The position numbers and the translations under genes were made by a program. The notes under the pieces are model-generated. The model saw nothing but the letters and a program-made list of their open reading frames with translations. It searched no databases and was not told the DNA's origin. Of a stretch of 64,000 nt of DNA, positions 32,658 to 41,090 are shown one piece after another. The number at the start of each line of letters is the position of its first letter. Positions within the stretch are counted from its first letter, which is position 1. Source of the stretch: Advenella kashmirensis WT001 (GTDB taxonomy: Bacteria; Pseudomonadota; Gammaproteobacteria; Burkholderiales; Burkholderiaceae_B); the NCBI RefSeq assembly GCF_000219915.2, contig NC_017964.1, forward strand, positions 3,906,001 through 3,970,000. The letters are read 5' to 3'.

Positions 32658-33868
32658 TTGAATTTCCTTTCCGTCAGGGTTTCTGCAGCCTGAATCAAAA
32701 CATTTTCCGCACCAAAGCCACCGGCCTTGGTCACAATCGGCATGCCGGCAAATTCGCCGCCAATCAGCGTGCCCAAAGGAACGCCTCCGGACACTTCATC
32801 AATCAATCGAATCCCGGTCGCCTGCAAAGCAGACATCACCTGCTCTGCACCGTCGCCACCGGTAGCAATCAGTCCGCGCACCTTGCCGGTACCCACAATC
32901 GCCAGCGCAGACTGCCCAAGACGCCGGGCAACCATGGCAGAGGTCAGATCGGGCACCTGGCGGGCCGGCGCCAGTAGCACCAGAATTCGGCTGGCCTCGC
33001 CCGAACGTGTGATCTGCTCAAGCATCGCTTGCTGCCATGACTGCCATAGGCCATCGTCACCCAGCACCAGCGGCTCGGGTGTCAGCACCGTCGCACCATA
33101 CTCTTGCAGCGCCACCACCTGCGCGCGCGTGGCACTGTGTTGTGAGGTCACCACGGCCAGAACAATGTCGCCTGAAGCAGGGTCGCTGGCCCACGCAGCT
33201 GCCATCGCCATTGCCAGTCCACCAGCGCCTACCGGCAGCGCACGTTCGCCAAGCATCACAATAGCCTGTGCGAGGCGTTTCAGATCAGCATCTGTACTGG
33301 CATCGACCACCACTATCGGTCCACAACCGCCTATTTTTTGTGCAAGCGTGGCTGGCGTATCGTCTTGCGTCGGGCTGACCAGGTCGCAGTCCAGCATCAC
33401 CGGCACGGAACTTTCCATGACGGGTGTGACCGGATCAGTTCCTGCCGAGGTTTCTGTCACCGGGGTGCCGTTGACCAGCAAAACACCATTTTCCAATGTT
33501 CTGCCGGTGGCCGGATAGGCCGGGCACACCACGGCGATCGCATTCTCATGCCATTGCTGACGGGCCGCTTCAATTTCCGCCGCGAATGCGCCACGCAAAG
33601 TGGAATCTACTTTCTTGAATACATGACGCACGCCATGCTTGCGAAAGGTCTGCATTTCGCGGGCAACCGCCTGGGCTGCTGCCTGCGGCGCCATGGCGCG
33701 GCTGTTGCTGTTAACCGAGACCACTTGGGCCTGCATATCGCCCAGCGCAAAGGCCTCTTCGGAACCGCCAACATACAACTGCGTTTCCCAGCCACAGCGT
33801 ACGAACTGCACGGCGGAATCTCCCGCCCCGGTCAGATCATCCGCAATGATCGCTATCTGCGGCTTCAT
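32654..33868 (-). CDS. dtnK: Four-carbon acid sugar kinase DtnK, DUF1537 family
   Basis: ATP-dependent kinase that phosphorylates D-threonate or D-erythronate. The N-terminal domain starts IAIIADDLTGAGDSAVQF and has FKKVDSTLRGAFAAEI, and the C-terminal nucleotide-binding part shows LIATGGDGAEQVM and PIVTKAGGFG, all hallmarks of DUF1537. Length of 404 residues is normal. Stop and start overlaps (ATGA) with both neighbours show a tight operon: transporter, kinase, dehydrogenase, regulator. The exact stereoisomer cannot be told from sequence. Confidence 0.88.
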   Translation of the reverse strand: MKPQIAIIADDLTGAGDSAVQFVRCGWETQLYVGGSEEAFALGDMQAQVVSVNSNSRAMAPQAAAQAVAREMQTFRKHGVRHVFKKVDSTLRGAFAAEIEAARQQWHENAIAVVCPAYPATGRTLENGVLLVNGTPVTETSAGTDPVTPVMESSVPVMLDCDLVSPTQDDTPATLAQKIGGCGPIVVVDASTDADLKRLAQAIVMLGERALPVGAGGLAMAMAAAWASDPASGDIVLAVVTSQHSATRAQVVALQEYGATVLTPEPLVLGDDGLWQSWQQAMLEQITRSGEASRILVLLAPARQVPDLTSAMVARRLGQSALAIVGTGKVRGLIATGGDGAEQVMSALQATGIRLIDEVSGGVPLGTLIGGEFAGMPIVTKAGGFGAENVLIQAAETLTERKFK

Positions 33869-34890
33869 AACTTCGCAGGTTCCCCGGCAGTCTCAGCAAC
33901 GCCCGAGATACCATCATCTACCGGCTTTAATTCACCGGATTTTTTCAGGAAATAAGAAGCCAGCAAGGGGGCCATGATTGAGCTGATCAGCACGCATGCC
34001 GCAACCTGTGCAGTCGCGGTCTCAACATAGACCTGAAAGCGTGGATCGGCCGCCGCAACAATGGCCGGTGTTGCAATCGCATTGCCAGCGGTCGTGCCGG
34101 CAGCAAAGCCAATACCGCTTTTTCCGCCGCGTCGCAGGATGAACTTGTACCCCATGTAAACCAGGAAGCCGGTAATGGGACTGATCAGAAAGCCCAGAAT
34201 AATGCCGGTCGTGCCGCCACTGACGATCGCCGACAGGTTGATGCCGGTACCCAGTGCAAAGGCAAAAAACGGGATCACAATATTAGGCACGGGATCCAGC
34301 ACCTTGCGCCATTGCACGTCAAGGTTACCAACCAGCACGCCCAGCAGGAACGGCACCAACGCCGCGACAAGCGCGATTAAAGGAATATCGCCCAGACCCG
34401 AAGCGCCCAGGAACAGCAGACTGAAAAACGGTCCGTCGTTCACGGCGCTGGCCACATAGGCGCCCCGATCCCGGGCATCGCCATACTGCCCGGTAAACGC
34501 CAGCCACAGGCCGCCGTTACTGTTATCGAATGCAGCCAGCAGTGCCAGGATAGAGATTCCCCACACGCCGTCAATACCAACAAAGCTGCCCAGCAGCACA
34601 ATCAGGCTGGCCGGAATAAGCGTTTTGCAAAAAAGAATGGTGCCCGCAGTTGCCAGGATCGGGCCGCCGGTGCGCATATTGACCTGCGTACCGGTAGCGA
34701 AAATCAGCAATGCAATCAGCGGCAAGGCGCTGTTTTTAAACAACGCAGTGGTGAAACTGCCGATGCCAAGGGCTTCGGGGGCAAATGTCCCCAGTATCGA
34801 ACCCAGAATCAGGGGAATAAGCATCAATCCACCAGGGATTTTCTGCATGGTTTGGAACATGGGAAATATTGAACGCTCTTGTGTCATCAT
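33865..34890 (-). CDS. kdgT: KdgT-family acid sugar permease
   Basis: Inner-membrane permease of the 2-keto-3-deoxygluconate transporter family, about 340 residues and about ten hydrophobic segments. Characteristic are MQKIPGGLMLIPLILGSILGTFAPEAL at the N terminus (key residues PGGLMLIP), FDNSNGGLWLAFTGQYGD and AAGTTAGNAIATPAIVA. The start is taken at 34890 or the adjacent ATG 34887, since the frame extends upstream without protein-like sequence. It leads the dtnK-pdxA2-gntR operon, so the likely substrate is a four-carbon acid sugar rather than ketodeoxygluconate. Confidence 0.83.
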   Translation of the reverse strand: MMTQERSIFPMFQTMQKIPGGLMLIPLILGSILGTFAPEALGIGSFTTALFKNSALPLIALLIFATGTQVNMRTGGPILATAGTILFCKTLIPASLIVLLGSFVGIDGVWGISILALLAAFDNSNGGLWLAFTGQYGDARDRGAYVASAVNDGPFFSLLFLGASGLGDIPLIALVAALVPFLLGVLVGNLDVQWRKVLDPVPNIVIPFFAFALGTGINLSAIVSGGTTGIILGFLISPITGFLVYMGYKFILRRGGKSGIGFAAGTTAGNAIATPAIVAAADPRFQVYVETATAQVAACVLISSIMAPLLASYFLKKSGELKPVDDGISGVAETAGEPAKL

Positions 34891-34984
34891 CCGACCCAGC
34901 CTTTTGGTCAAAGGGGAAGTAATAAAGAAAATGAATAGTCTGGTGCATGGCTGTTGATCGTGCTTCTTATCTTTGCCATGACTC

Positions 34985-35010
34985 TGTACGTACAACCTGT
35001 ACGTACAGGT
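34985..35010 (-). promoter_or_regulatory. Double palindromic operator ahead of the kdgT operon
   Basis: TGTACGTACA occurs at 34985-34994 and again at 34998-35007, 13 bases centre to centre; the second copy is the core of a perfect 16-bp palindrome ACCTGTACGTACAGGT (34995-35010). GntR proteins bind GT-N-AC type palindromes, and a gntR gene ends this operon. Control by that GntR is inferred. Confidence 0.65.
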
Positions 35011-35219
35011 GCGATTATTGTCTTTTCAAAACGGCTTGTCAATCCGATACGGATCCCTGGCGTAATTTTTTTGTAATCAGACTGTAGTTTTTTGTGGCCA
35101 ATGCAAATGAAATAGCCCGCAAGGCGCGGGCCGTGGCCGGGTCCGGTCACTCGTTTCCCAGGATTGCCTGAGCGCCCGCCAGGGAAGTCATCCGGATTGA
35201 ACCAGGCGCCAGCACGCGC

Positions 35220-36030
35220 TCAGGCGTCAATATCCAGCAACCGCAGCTTCTGCGACAGGACTTTACACGCGTCCATGAGCGGTTCAATATATGTTTTGCG
35301 ACGATCAGCCGCAATGCGAAACAGGGGAATACTGATGCTGATACACGCTACCGGACGGGCATGTTTGTCCAGAATGGCGCAGCCGTAGCAAAAAATATCA
35401 CGCTCATTCTCTTCACGATCTTCCGAAAACCTGTTGTTCGATATCACGAATTTCCTGATAAAGCGGTTGGGCGCCAGGCAGTGTATTGTCTGTGAATTTT
35501 TCAAATGTGATCGCGCTGACAAGTTGGCGCCTGTGCGCATCATCCTTGAGCGCAGCAAGATACGCCTTGCCAACTGAACTTGAATAAAAGGTGACCTGGC
35601 TGCCCAGCCGGGAATTCATGCGTACCGCCTGCAGGCTTTCAAGTTTGTCGATATAGGTCATCGCACCATTGACCGGTACGGCCAGGTGAACGGTTTCGCC
35701 GGTCTGATCGCGCAGCGCCATCAACTGCTCCCGACAAACCTTACGCAGGTCGGAGCTTTCCAGGGCCTGGCTGGCCAGGCTGATCAGGCGCGGCCCCAGA
35801 CCAAACAATTGCCCGCCTTTATTGATAATCAGGCCTTCGGCCAGCAGGGCATCCACGATTCGGTATAGCGTTGGCTTGGGGTAGCCCACCGATACGCTCA
35901 GATCCTGGATCGTGACACCTGGCCCTGCGTTGCCTGCGATGGCATCCAGTACGCGCATGAATTTGGAAAATGAAGCGGTGCCCGCTACCGGCTGGCCAGC
36001 CTTGCCCTGCGAGGAAGTCGTTATTGTCAT
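35220..36030 (-). CDS. IclR-family transcription regulator, frame interrupted
   Basis: N-terminal winged helix (FMRVLDAIAG, VTIQDLSVSVGYPKPTLYRIVDALLAEGL) and C-terminal effector domain (ETVHLAVPVNGAMTYIDKLES, SSVGKAYLAALK). The frame breaks near 35430: IRDIEQQ should continue FSEDREENERDIFCYGCAILD, which needs two added bases or one removed, so it differs from the usual single-base breaks here. Joined length of about 265 residues is normal. It is the last gene of the Bug-cupin-SDR-SDR operon and probably regulates it. Confidence 0.83.
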
Positions 36031-36039
36031 GATGAAAAT

Positions 36040-36764
36040 TCAAGTTACCATATAGCCACCATCAACCGGCATGATAACACCCGTCATGAATGAAGACGCA
36101 TCCGAACACAGAAAGGTGACTGCACGGGCCACATCGTCGGGGGTCCCCCAGCGCTTGAGCGGCGTGCGATCCAGAATGGGCCGGGCCCGGCTCTCATCGT
36201 TCTGCAGCGCTTCGGTCAGAGGTGTGGCGATCCAGCCGGAGCCACCGCATTCACGCGAATCCCGTCAGCAGCGTAAGCAATGGCCAGCGATTTGGTCAAT
36301 TGCGCAATGCCTCCTTTGCTGGCGCTATAGCCAGGCACCAGTCCGCCACCAAAAAAACTGAGCATGGAGGCCATATTCACAATACAACCTGTCGATGCCG
36401 CAAGCAAGGGGCGCAAGGCCTCGCACAAACGCATGGTGCCAACCAGATTGACATCAATCACCCGCTCAAACACGGGCAGTTTGAACTCTTCGACCCGCGC
36501 GATAATGCCCGCGCAATTGATCAGCACATCCACTTTGTCCAGGGACGCTGCGAACGCCGCCACATCCTTGTCACTGGTCACGTCAACAATGACTTCTGTC
36601 ACTGTCGCATGGCGATATGGTTCCTGGCCGGGCGATGGCAGGCCGGCAGCATAAACCCGCGCGCCCAGCGCGGCCAGTTCTTCTGTAATGGCGCGTCCAA
36701 TACCCTGGGTACCGCCGGTGACCACCGCGGTCTTCCCTTCAAGCAAATTTTGTCTGAAACTCAT
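36040..36764 (-). CDS. Short-chain dehydrogenase/reductase, frame interrupted
   Basis: Classical SDR with TGGTQGIGRAI (NAD(P) motif), NCAGI, the catalytic Ser in IVNMASMLSFFGG and YSASKGG (Tyr-x-x-x-Lys). The frame breaks near 36238: NAVAPG should continue WIATPLTEALQND after one added base, and the C terminus GVIMPVDGGYMVT then ends at 36040. About 240 residues. It sits 10 bases before iclR and just after another SDR gene; the two may oxidise the same pathway intermediates. Substrate unknown. Confidence 0.82.
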
Positions 36765-36781
36765 GAGTTTTCCAAATATTA

Positions 36782-37525
36782 TCAATAGGTGGCGCGACCG
36801 CCGGAAAGATCAAACACGGCACCTGTGCTGAACGAACATGATGCGGACAGCAGCCAGAGTGTGAGTTCGGACACTTCTTCACATTCGCCCAGCCGCTTCA
36901 TCGGACTTTTATCGATCATGGTTTGTACATGTGCCGGCGACATCTGCTGCAACAGCGTCGTATTAATCGCTGCAGGCGCAATGGCGTTGACACGGACCTG
37001 GGTGTGCGCCAGTTCCTTGCCCAGTGATTTGGTTAGCGCCAGCACCGCCGCTTTGGCCGCGCTATAGGCAGAGGCGTTTGGCGTGCCCTCCTTGCCAGCC
37101 AGCGAGGCAATATTGACGATGCGCGCTGCCTGTGCCTGCTTCATCACAGGGACGGCCGCCCGACACGTGTTATAGACCCCCAGCAGATTGACGGCAATCA
37201 CCCGTTGCCATTCCTGCGGATCGGTCTGTTCCAGCGGCAATGTAGAACCGGCGAATCCGGCACAATTGACCAGCATATCGATAGGCCCGCAACTGGCAAC
37301 CACTTTATTACACGCGTCCTGGACAGAACCGTTATCACAAACGTCAACCGCATTAAACTGCATGCCCTGCTCCTGCAAGGCTTGCGGCGGCGGCTTCAAA
37401 TCCCAGACAGTCACTTTGGCCCCGGCAGCCAACAGGCGCTGCGCAATATCCAGGCCGATCCCGCTGCTGCCGCCGGTCACGACGGCTGTGCGGTGTGAAA
37501 AATCATAATTGGCTTTATTATTCAT
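36782..37525 (-). CDS. Short-chain dehydrogenase/reductase, FabG-like
   Basis: Intact 247-residue SDR: TGGSSGIGLDIA cofactor motif, VNCAGFAG, catalytic Ser in IVNIASLAG and YSAAKAAV with Tyr and Lys, and a C-terminal FDLSGGRATY. An Asp after the second strand (VTVWDLK) suggests preference for NAD(H). It follows the cupin gene with a 2-base gap and precedes the second SDR, so all are in one operon. Polyol, sugar-acid or hydroxy-acid oxidation is likely, but no substrate can be named. Confidence 0.85.
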   Translation of the reverse strand: MNNKANYDFSHRTAVVTGGSSGIGLDIAQRLLAAGAKVTVWDLKPPPQALQEQGMQFNAVDVCDNGSVQDACNKVVASCGPIDMLVNCAGFAGSTLPLEQTDPQEWQRVIAVNLLGVYNTCRAAVPVMKQAQAARIVNIASLAGKEGTPNASAYSAAKAAVLALTKSLGKELAHTQVRVNAIAPAAINTTLLQQMSPAHVQTMIDKSPMKRLGECEEVSELTLWLLSASCSFSTGAVFDLSGGRATY

Positions 37526-37527
37526 GA

Positions 37528-38034
37528 TCAGCGTACGAACTGGTCCACATAATCGGCGCCCAGGCCGACGCTTTCATAATGCTTGCGACACATATCCAGC
37601 TTGGTGAAGACATCCTCGTAACCGGTATGATTTCCTTCACTGTCCACGTAATACATGATGCCGTTGACCTGGAACATGGTGATCATCTCCTCCACGTCTT
37701 CGGGCACATACAGCGTATGGGTTTCACCGGGCGGCTCAAAAACATAACTGCCTTCCGTAGCCACCCAGTCATGCTCCAGATAACGCCAGGTGCCTTTGAT
37801 TACGTAACCGTGTACCGGCTGAGGATGCTCGATGACAGCTGAGTACGCCCGATTTCCTGACGCGCAACAGATTCATCCAGTATCCCTGCGAGACGTTCAG
37901 ACAGAGCGGACGAAACCATACATTGGCGCCTGCGGAACCCAGATGCGCTCGTCTTCAGGAACGGCGTTGGGCACCACAATATCTTTCAATGCTTCTTTCG
38001 GGTTGGGGTAACGATAGGGAGTGGGTTCAGTCAT
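37528..38034 (-). CDS. Cupin protein similar to 2,4'-dihydroxyacetophenone dioxygenase, frame interrupted
   Basis: Cupin-fold protein of about 170 residues. From ATG 38034 the frame reads MTEPTPYRYPNPKEALKD (key N terminus) up to VPQAP, breaks near 37910, continues WFRPLCLNVSQGYWMNLLRV, breaks again near 37830 and resumes EHPQPVHGYVIKGTWRYLEHDW then PPGETHTLYV. The two His-containing cupin motifs HPQPVHG and PPGETHT could bind Fe. Homologues are annotated as 2,4'-dihydroxyacetophenone dioxygenase family, a C-C bond-cleaving iron enzyme, though few are tested. It is between the Bug receptor and the SDR genes. Confidence 0.65.
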
Positions 38035-38099
38035 AACAATTCCTTGGCCCCGTCCATGCGGGGCGATATGTCAAATGTGAGTTCTAAAAGCAGGCCGGG

Positions 38100-39067
38100 T
38101 TACTTGATATCCAATTCTTTCAGAACCTTGCTATATCCTTCAGTTTCCTTAGCCATTTTCTGCGCAAATGCCTCGCCATCCGCATACACATAGCCCAGAT
38201 TCTGCTGTCTGATGGACTTGATCAGTTCAGGATCCTGTGCCACTTTCTCAAATGCGTCCTTAAGCACCCTGACCGCGTCGGCCGGCATATTTTTCGGGCC
38301 GGCAACGCCGCGCCAGGTACCATAGGAGACGTCAATCCCTTTTTCTTTTGCTGTCGGCACATCCTTGAACTCAGGCACGCGCTCCTCGTTCATTACTACC
38401 AGCAGGCGCATTTTGCCGCTACGAACATATTCGGCCGCTTCAGCGGGACTGGTGGCCACGGCATCTACCTGCTTACCCAGCAATGCCAGCAGCGACGGAC
38501 CCGATCCGGGATAAGGGACATGCGTTACCTTGGTGCCTGACTTGACCTCGAACGCACTAAGTGCAACGTCGTAAACGGCGCCCGTGCCCGGGGTTCCCAC
38601 GTTCATGCCATCAGGATTTTTCTTGGCGGCTGCCAGGAAATCCTCTACAGATTTATAGGGCGAATCATTGTGCACCACAAGGGTTGTTGGATCCGCATTC
38701 AATTGAACCAGCGGCGTGAAATCCTTGTAAGAGCGATCAAACAGATTAAGCAGGGGCAATGTCACAAACTCGCCGGTTACCACGGCCAGGGTATAGCCAT
38801 CCGGCTTCTGGTTGAGCACATACTTCCACCCCACCGCGCCGCCCGCGCCAGACTTGTTAAGCACGATCATACCTTTGGGAAAGTGCTTTTCAGCGGCTTG
38901 GCAAAACTGCGGGCAACGGCATCGGTGCCACCGCCAGGTTGAAACGGAACCACAAGTGTAATGGGCTGGGCAGGATAGGCATCTGCCGCGGCAGCCAGGG
39001 TGGGAACGGTGGCCAGGCCGGCACAGGCAATCAGTGAGGCCAGCAAGGCACGACGATGGTAGATCAT
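38100..39067 (-). CDS. Bug-family tripartite tricarboxylate transporter solute receptor, frame interrupted
   Basis: Periplasmic binding protein with signal peptide (ALLASLIACAGLATVPTLAAAA) and the Bug N-terminal motif ITLVVPFQPGGGTDAVAR. Later come GYTLAVVTGEF, MNVGTPGTGA and VTHVPYPGSGPSLLALLGKQVD, all typical. The frame breaks near 38890, where FAK is followed in the next frame by KHFPKGMIVLNKSGAGG. About 320 residues when joined. The tctA and tctB membrane partners are absent, as is usual for the numerous orphan Bug receptors of Alcaligenaceae. It heads the cupin-SDR-SDR-iclR operon and likely binds the substrate or an acid related to it. Confidence 0.85.
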
Positions 39068-39174
39068 GACAGATTTGTCTCCAGAAAATGTTCAATTAAG
39101 TAATAAATGAAAGGGAATGGACGTGGCGCGCCCGGCGCTCGATACGGACATGAGCGCGGTGTTATATTGATATA

Positions 39175-39208
39175 ATCCATAATATGGATTTATTTCTATA
39201 TTATGGAT
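39175..39208. promoter_or_regulatory. Inverted repeat ahead of the Bug-cupin-SDR operon
   Basis: ATCCATAATAT (39175-39185) and its perfect complement ATATTATGGAT (39198-39208) flank a 12-base spacer, and the left arm also belongs to a smaller dyad ATCCAT-AAT-ATGGAT. It lies about 110 bases upstream of the Bug gene in very AT-rich DNA. An operator for the operon's IclR regulator is the natural guess. Confidence 0.5.
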
Positions 39209-39320
39209 ATAGTGTATAGAAGATGTGTTCACCAGCCATCTGGGGAAAACCCTTAATCACAACCGAAATGATCACAAATGAATTACATCTACCGGCTCAC
39301 CGGGCATTTTGAGCAGACAT

Positions 39321-39365
39321 AAAAAATCCGGCTGCAGGTCTCCTTTGTGGAAACTTACAGCCGGA
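39321..39365 (-). terminator. Intrinsic terminator after fetAB
   Basis: TCCGGCTG (39327-39334) pairs with CAGCCGGA (39358-39365); on the minus strand the hairpin is followed by TTTTTT. It follows the fetB end, and supports a fetB stop at 39413 rather than the alternative stop at 39355, which falls inside the hairpin. Confidence 0.78.
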
Positions 39366-39412
39366 CCTTATATCTGTGCCCTATGCGGCTACCCTTAACA
39401 CATACGCAATAG

Positions 39413-40211
39413 CTAGGCAGACTCGTGCAATTTCCAATACAGGAAATTATGCTGTGGCTGAATACGCGCCGATAGACCAGCAAAATAGCCAGTACGCATG
39501 CGATAGCCGAAGAGGCGGTCAGCAGAAACATCAGCAGGATCTGGTAACGGATCGCCTGCTCGGGATCCTGTCCCGCCAGGATCTGGCCGGTCATCATGCC
39601 CGGCAGGCTGACCAGCCCGATCACCATCATGCTGTTGATGGTGGGCACCATCCTGCACGCACCGCCGTCTGCGCCGCTTCACGATAGGCCTCCCAGCCGC
39701 TGGCGCCAAGCGAGAGCATCATCTCTACATGATCACGCCGCTGTGTCAGTTCACTGGTAATGCGATCCAGCCCCAGCGACACGCCGGTCAAGGTATTGCC
39801 CATGATCATGCCCAGCACCGGAATCACATATTGAGGGGAATACCAGGGCTGTATACGCATGATCAATACCAGACCAATGGCCATGATCAGCCAGGAAGGT
39901 ATCCAGATTGAAAACAGGGCATCAAATTGCATGCCCCGGTAACGAATGCGACTGCGGTTTCTGGCCGCCAGCCCGGCAATCACGGTCATCACAGTCATGA
40001 TTGCCAGCACGATATACCATTTATCTGCAGCAAACACCCATTTGAGAATCAGGCCGATGGCGAACAGCTGCACCACCATTCTTACAGAGGCAATCAACAA
40101 TTGCCTTTCCAGCTTTAACCGCAACAGCAATGAAATCAACCCATTGGCCAGGATAAGCAATGCTGCCAGGCCAATTTCCCCGATCGATATTTCCATATAT
40201 TCAAGGTTCAT
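39413..40211 (-). CDS. fetB: Iron export ABC transporter permease FetB (YbbM), frame interrupted
   Basis: Integral membrane subunit with about seven hydrophobic segments (for example IGEIGLAALLILANGLISLLL, MVVQLFAIGLILKWVF, IPVLGMIMGNTLTGVSLGLDR) and the conserved EMMLSLGASGWEAYREA and MVPTINSMMVIGLVSLPGMMTGQILAG. In E. coli FetAB helps export iron and protects from oxidative stress. One break near 39650 separates VRAG from MVPTINSMM. A second near 39450 is likely, since only the alternative frame (FLYWKLHESA, stop 39413) ends before the terminator. Its start overlaps the fetA stop. Confidence 0.83.
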
Positions 40212-40925
40212 GCTTGCCTGCCTGCTATTTCATCGGTCGTGAGGCGACCGCTTTTCATTTGCCATACACGATTGCCCACCCGGGCCTTTTGCTGTTCATC
40301 GTGGCTGATCCACAGTGTCGCCGTGCGATGATCGTTCACGTGCATCCAGTGCTCAATCAGCTTTTCCACCAGTTGCGCCGTAGTCTCATCCAGCGCCGAA
40401 GTAGGCTCATCCAGCAGCAAAAGACAGGGATCCAGCTGCAATACGCGCAACAGGCAGACCAGTTGCTTCTCTCCACCCGATAGCGTGTCCGAATCCTTGG
40501 TCAGAAATGAGCTGGGGCGGTCAATAGCGTGCAGAAACCGTTCAATTTTCTGCCGGTCGTACCTTTTATCCCGGTTTACGGCGAGCCCGAAAGGAAAGGT
40601 CAGATTGCCCTCGACACTGGTCTGCAGCAACACCGGGCTTTGCCGGATATAGGCAACCTGAGCCCGGTAGCGACAAGCGTCTGCCGGTTGCACCGGCTTA
40701 CCGCGCAGAACCAGTTCGCCGGCGTCGGGCTTGTCCAGCAAGGCCAGTCCGTACGAATACGCTTTTGCCGGACCCCGAGGCACCGGACAACACAATGCGA
40801 TCACCGCGCCCGACCGTGCAGTGCGCCGGATGCAGCAATATATGACCATTTAAAGGGTCTTTGCGACTGAGATTTCTGGCCTGCAGTAGCGCAGGCGTCT
40901 TTACTTCTGGATTATCGGTTACCAC
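40208..40925 (-). CDS. fetA: Iron export ABC transporter ATPase FetA (YbbL), frame interrupted
   Basis: ABC ATPase with Walker A SGASGSGKS, Q-loop in AYIRQSPVLLQ, signature LSGGEKQ, Walker B CLLLLDEPTSALD and the switch His in WISHDEQQ. The frame breaks near 40755: after KSVFVR the sequence resumes LALLDKPDAGELVLRGKP, needing two bases. Joined length of about 239 residues is normal. Overlap with fetB (40208-40211) indicates translational coupling. Confidence 0.85.
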
Positions 40926-41090
40926 AACTTATGCTTACCATCGTTAACGACGGCGTCGCAGGACAACCGTCAAAAGGCTGCGGGCCATGCCGCGACACCA
41001 TCGGCCACAGTAAAGCCGCCTCATCGCCGCTCACTGGGAACCCGCACAATATACACCGAAAGCGCGACGCGGGCGTGCCATTGGCGGTGC

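Noticed and set aside
35115-35131. GC-rich hairpin between kdgT and iclR as terminator
   Set aside because: The stem is good but no T run follows on either strand, so termination cannot be claimed.
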